This document shows positions 6,105 to 6,418 of a DNA stretch of 6,418 nt, piece by piece; the stretch's first letter is position 1; each line of letters opens with the position of its first letter. The DNA is from Eubacteriales bacterium (lineage in GTDB: Bacteria; Bacillota; Clostridia; Oscillospirales; CAG-382): NCBI GenBank assembly GCA_028701715.1, contig JAQVQF010000134.1, positions 1 to 6,418 of the forward strand, in the 5' to 3' direction. Under the pieces are notes generated by a model, which saw only the letters and a list, made by a program, of their open reading frames with translations, had not been told where the DNA came from and did not search any database. The position numbers and the translations under genes are program-made.

Positions 6105-6157
6105 AGCCGCCGGACGGTCGCTGTAAAACGGCAGCGTAAGCCCGGCGGTTGTATTTT
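6105..6157 (+). terminator. Branched hairpin terminator after spoIVB
   Basis: The outer stem CCGCCGG (6107-6113) with CCGGCGG (6142-6148), extended by G-T and A-T pairs, encloses an inner stem CGCTG (6119-6123) with CAGCG (6132-6136). GTATTTTATC follows, so the T-run is imperfect. It starts 7 bp after the spoIVB stop. Confidence 0.7.
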
Positions 6158-6241
6158 ATCTATCAAGCACAGCCTAACGGCACTGCGTTTTGCGGCGGAT
6201 ATCATACCGTTATATTTACGTTAAAAAATATTGAAAAAGCC

Positions 6242-6270
6242 TTGACACCCGATACTTGTCATGCTATAAT
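6242..6270 (+). promoter_or_regulatory. Perfect-consensus sigma-A promoter of the tRNA gene
   Basis: TTGACA (6242-6247) and TATAAT (6265-6270) are exactly 17 nt apart, matching the consensus at all 12 positions, as expected for stable RNA. TGACA (6243-6247) and TGTCA (6257-6261) form a short inverted repeat inside it, probably by chance. The predicted start is near 6277. Confidence 0.9.
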
Positions 6271-6290
6271 ACCCTTTGCTCTTAAAGAAC

Positions 6291-6360
6291 GGCTAATATG
6301 AATTGGCTTATATGAAGTGGCTTATACGGAGTAGCTTATGCAGAGCGGTACAATGAATTG
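6291..6360 (+). repeat. Degenerate 14-bp tandem repeats in the tRNA leader
   Basis: Successive 14-bp units are GGCTAATATGAATT (6291), GGCTTATATGAAGT (6305), GGCTTATACGGAGT (6319) and AGCTTATGCAGAGC (6333). A weaker fifth, GGTACAATGAATTG, starts at 6347. Adjacent early units differ at 2-3 positions, and the decay increases toward the tRNA. The array lies between the promoter and the tRNA and would be transcribed then removed by tRNA 5' processing. The unit length is not a multiple of three and there is no ribosome site, so it is unlikely to be coding. Confidence 0.65.
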
Positions 6361-6374
6361 ATTTAAAAGTATAA

Positions 6375-6418
6375 CTGGGTGTGGCGCAGTTTGGTAGCGC
6401 GCTACCTTGGGGTGGTAG
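6375..6418 (+). tRNA. tRNA-Pro (anticodon GGG), cut by the window end
   Basis: The 5' acceptor strand is CTGGGTG (6375-6381), followed by T8 and G9. The D-arm is GCGC (6384-6387), the loop AGTTTGGTA, and GCGC (6397-6400). The anticodon stem is CTACC (6402-6406) with GGTAG (6414-6418), and the 7-nt loop TTGGGGT carries anticodon GGG at 6409-6411 and G37, reading proline CCC/CCU. The D-arm sequence and C at position 1 match bacterial tRNA-Pro. The T-arm and 3' acceptor strand lie outside the window. Confidence 0.9.

Noticed and set aside
6312..6356. Mini-ORF of 14 codons in the tRNA leader repeats
   Set aside because: There is no ribosome site, the repeat period (14) breaks the frame, and the context is a stable-RNA transcript.
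6291..6360. CRISPR array
   Set aside because: The units are only 14 bp, degenerate and have no spacers.

Overview
The window looks like chromosomal DNA from a spore-forming anaerobe of the Clostridia, probably an uncultured gut or sediment relative of the Ruminococcaceae/Oscillospirales. The evidence is a SpoIVB sporulation protease, a PerR-type regulator paired with rubrerythrin (anaerobe peroxide defence), a Gram-positive sortase-type anchor (IPQTGDN), strong AGGAGG-type ribosome sites and AT-rich sigma-A promoters. The placement is inference; no rRNA or other definitive marker is present.

Left part (1-942): the 3' end of an open frame entering from outside. Its first ~22 residues read as the tail of a response-regulator receiver domain. 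It then runs without a stop into the second half of an InlB-type (Listeria-Bacteroides) repeat and a wall-anchored surface protein, ending at a strong terminator. This chimera is the strangest coding feature here. Next come ~200 bp of AT-rich, gene-free DNA with a nested inverted-repeat element and a good promoter for a small zinc-ribbon membrane protein (1151-1732). That gene is followed by three consecutive hairpins and a bidirectional terminator.

Middle (1875-2970): a minus-strand operon, perR-like then rubrerythrin, with a consensus promoter whose -10 and start-site region overlap a Per/Fur-box-like palindrome. This is a classic peroxide-sensing unit: the regulator probably represses itself and rubrerythrin until peroxide or metal status changes. 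Back to back with it is the promoter of a plus-strand YgiQ-family radical SAM gene (2971-4872), a conserved enzyme of unknown substrate.

Right part (4873-6418): 181 bp upstream of spoIVB hold two mutually exclusive RNA pairings, one of which would bury the ribosome site. spoIVB (5054-6097) is complete, with PDZ and S55 protease domains and an intact catalytic triad. It ends at a branched hairpin terminator and is not followed by spo0A, its usual neighbour in Bacillus. A perfect-consensus promoter then transcribes a leader containing degenerate 14-bp tandem repeats, into a tRNA-Pro(GGG) cut by the window end.

No IS element, CRISPR array or defence system was seen. The best candidates for something unusual are the receiver/surface-protein fusion, the spoIVB leader switch and the tRNA leader repeats.
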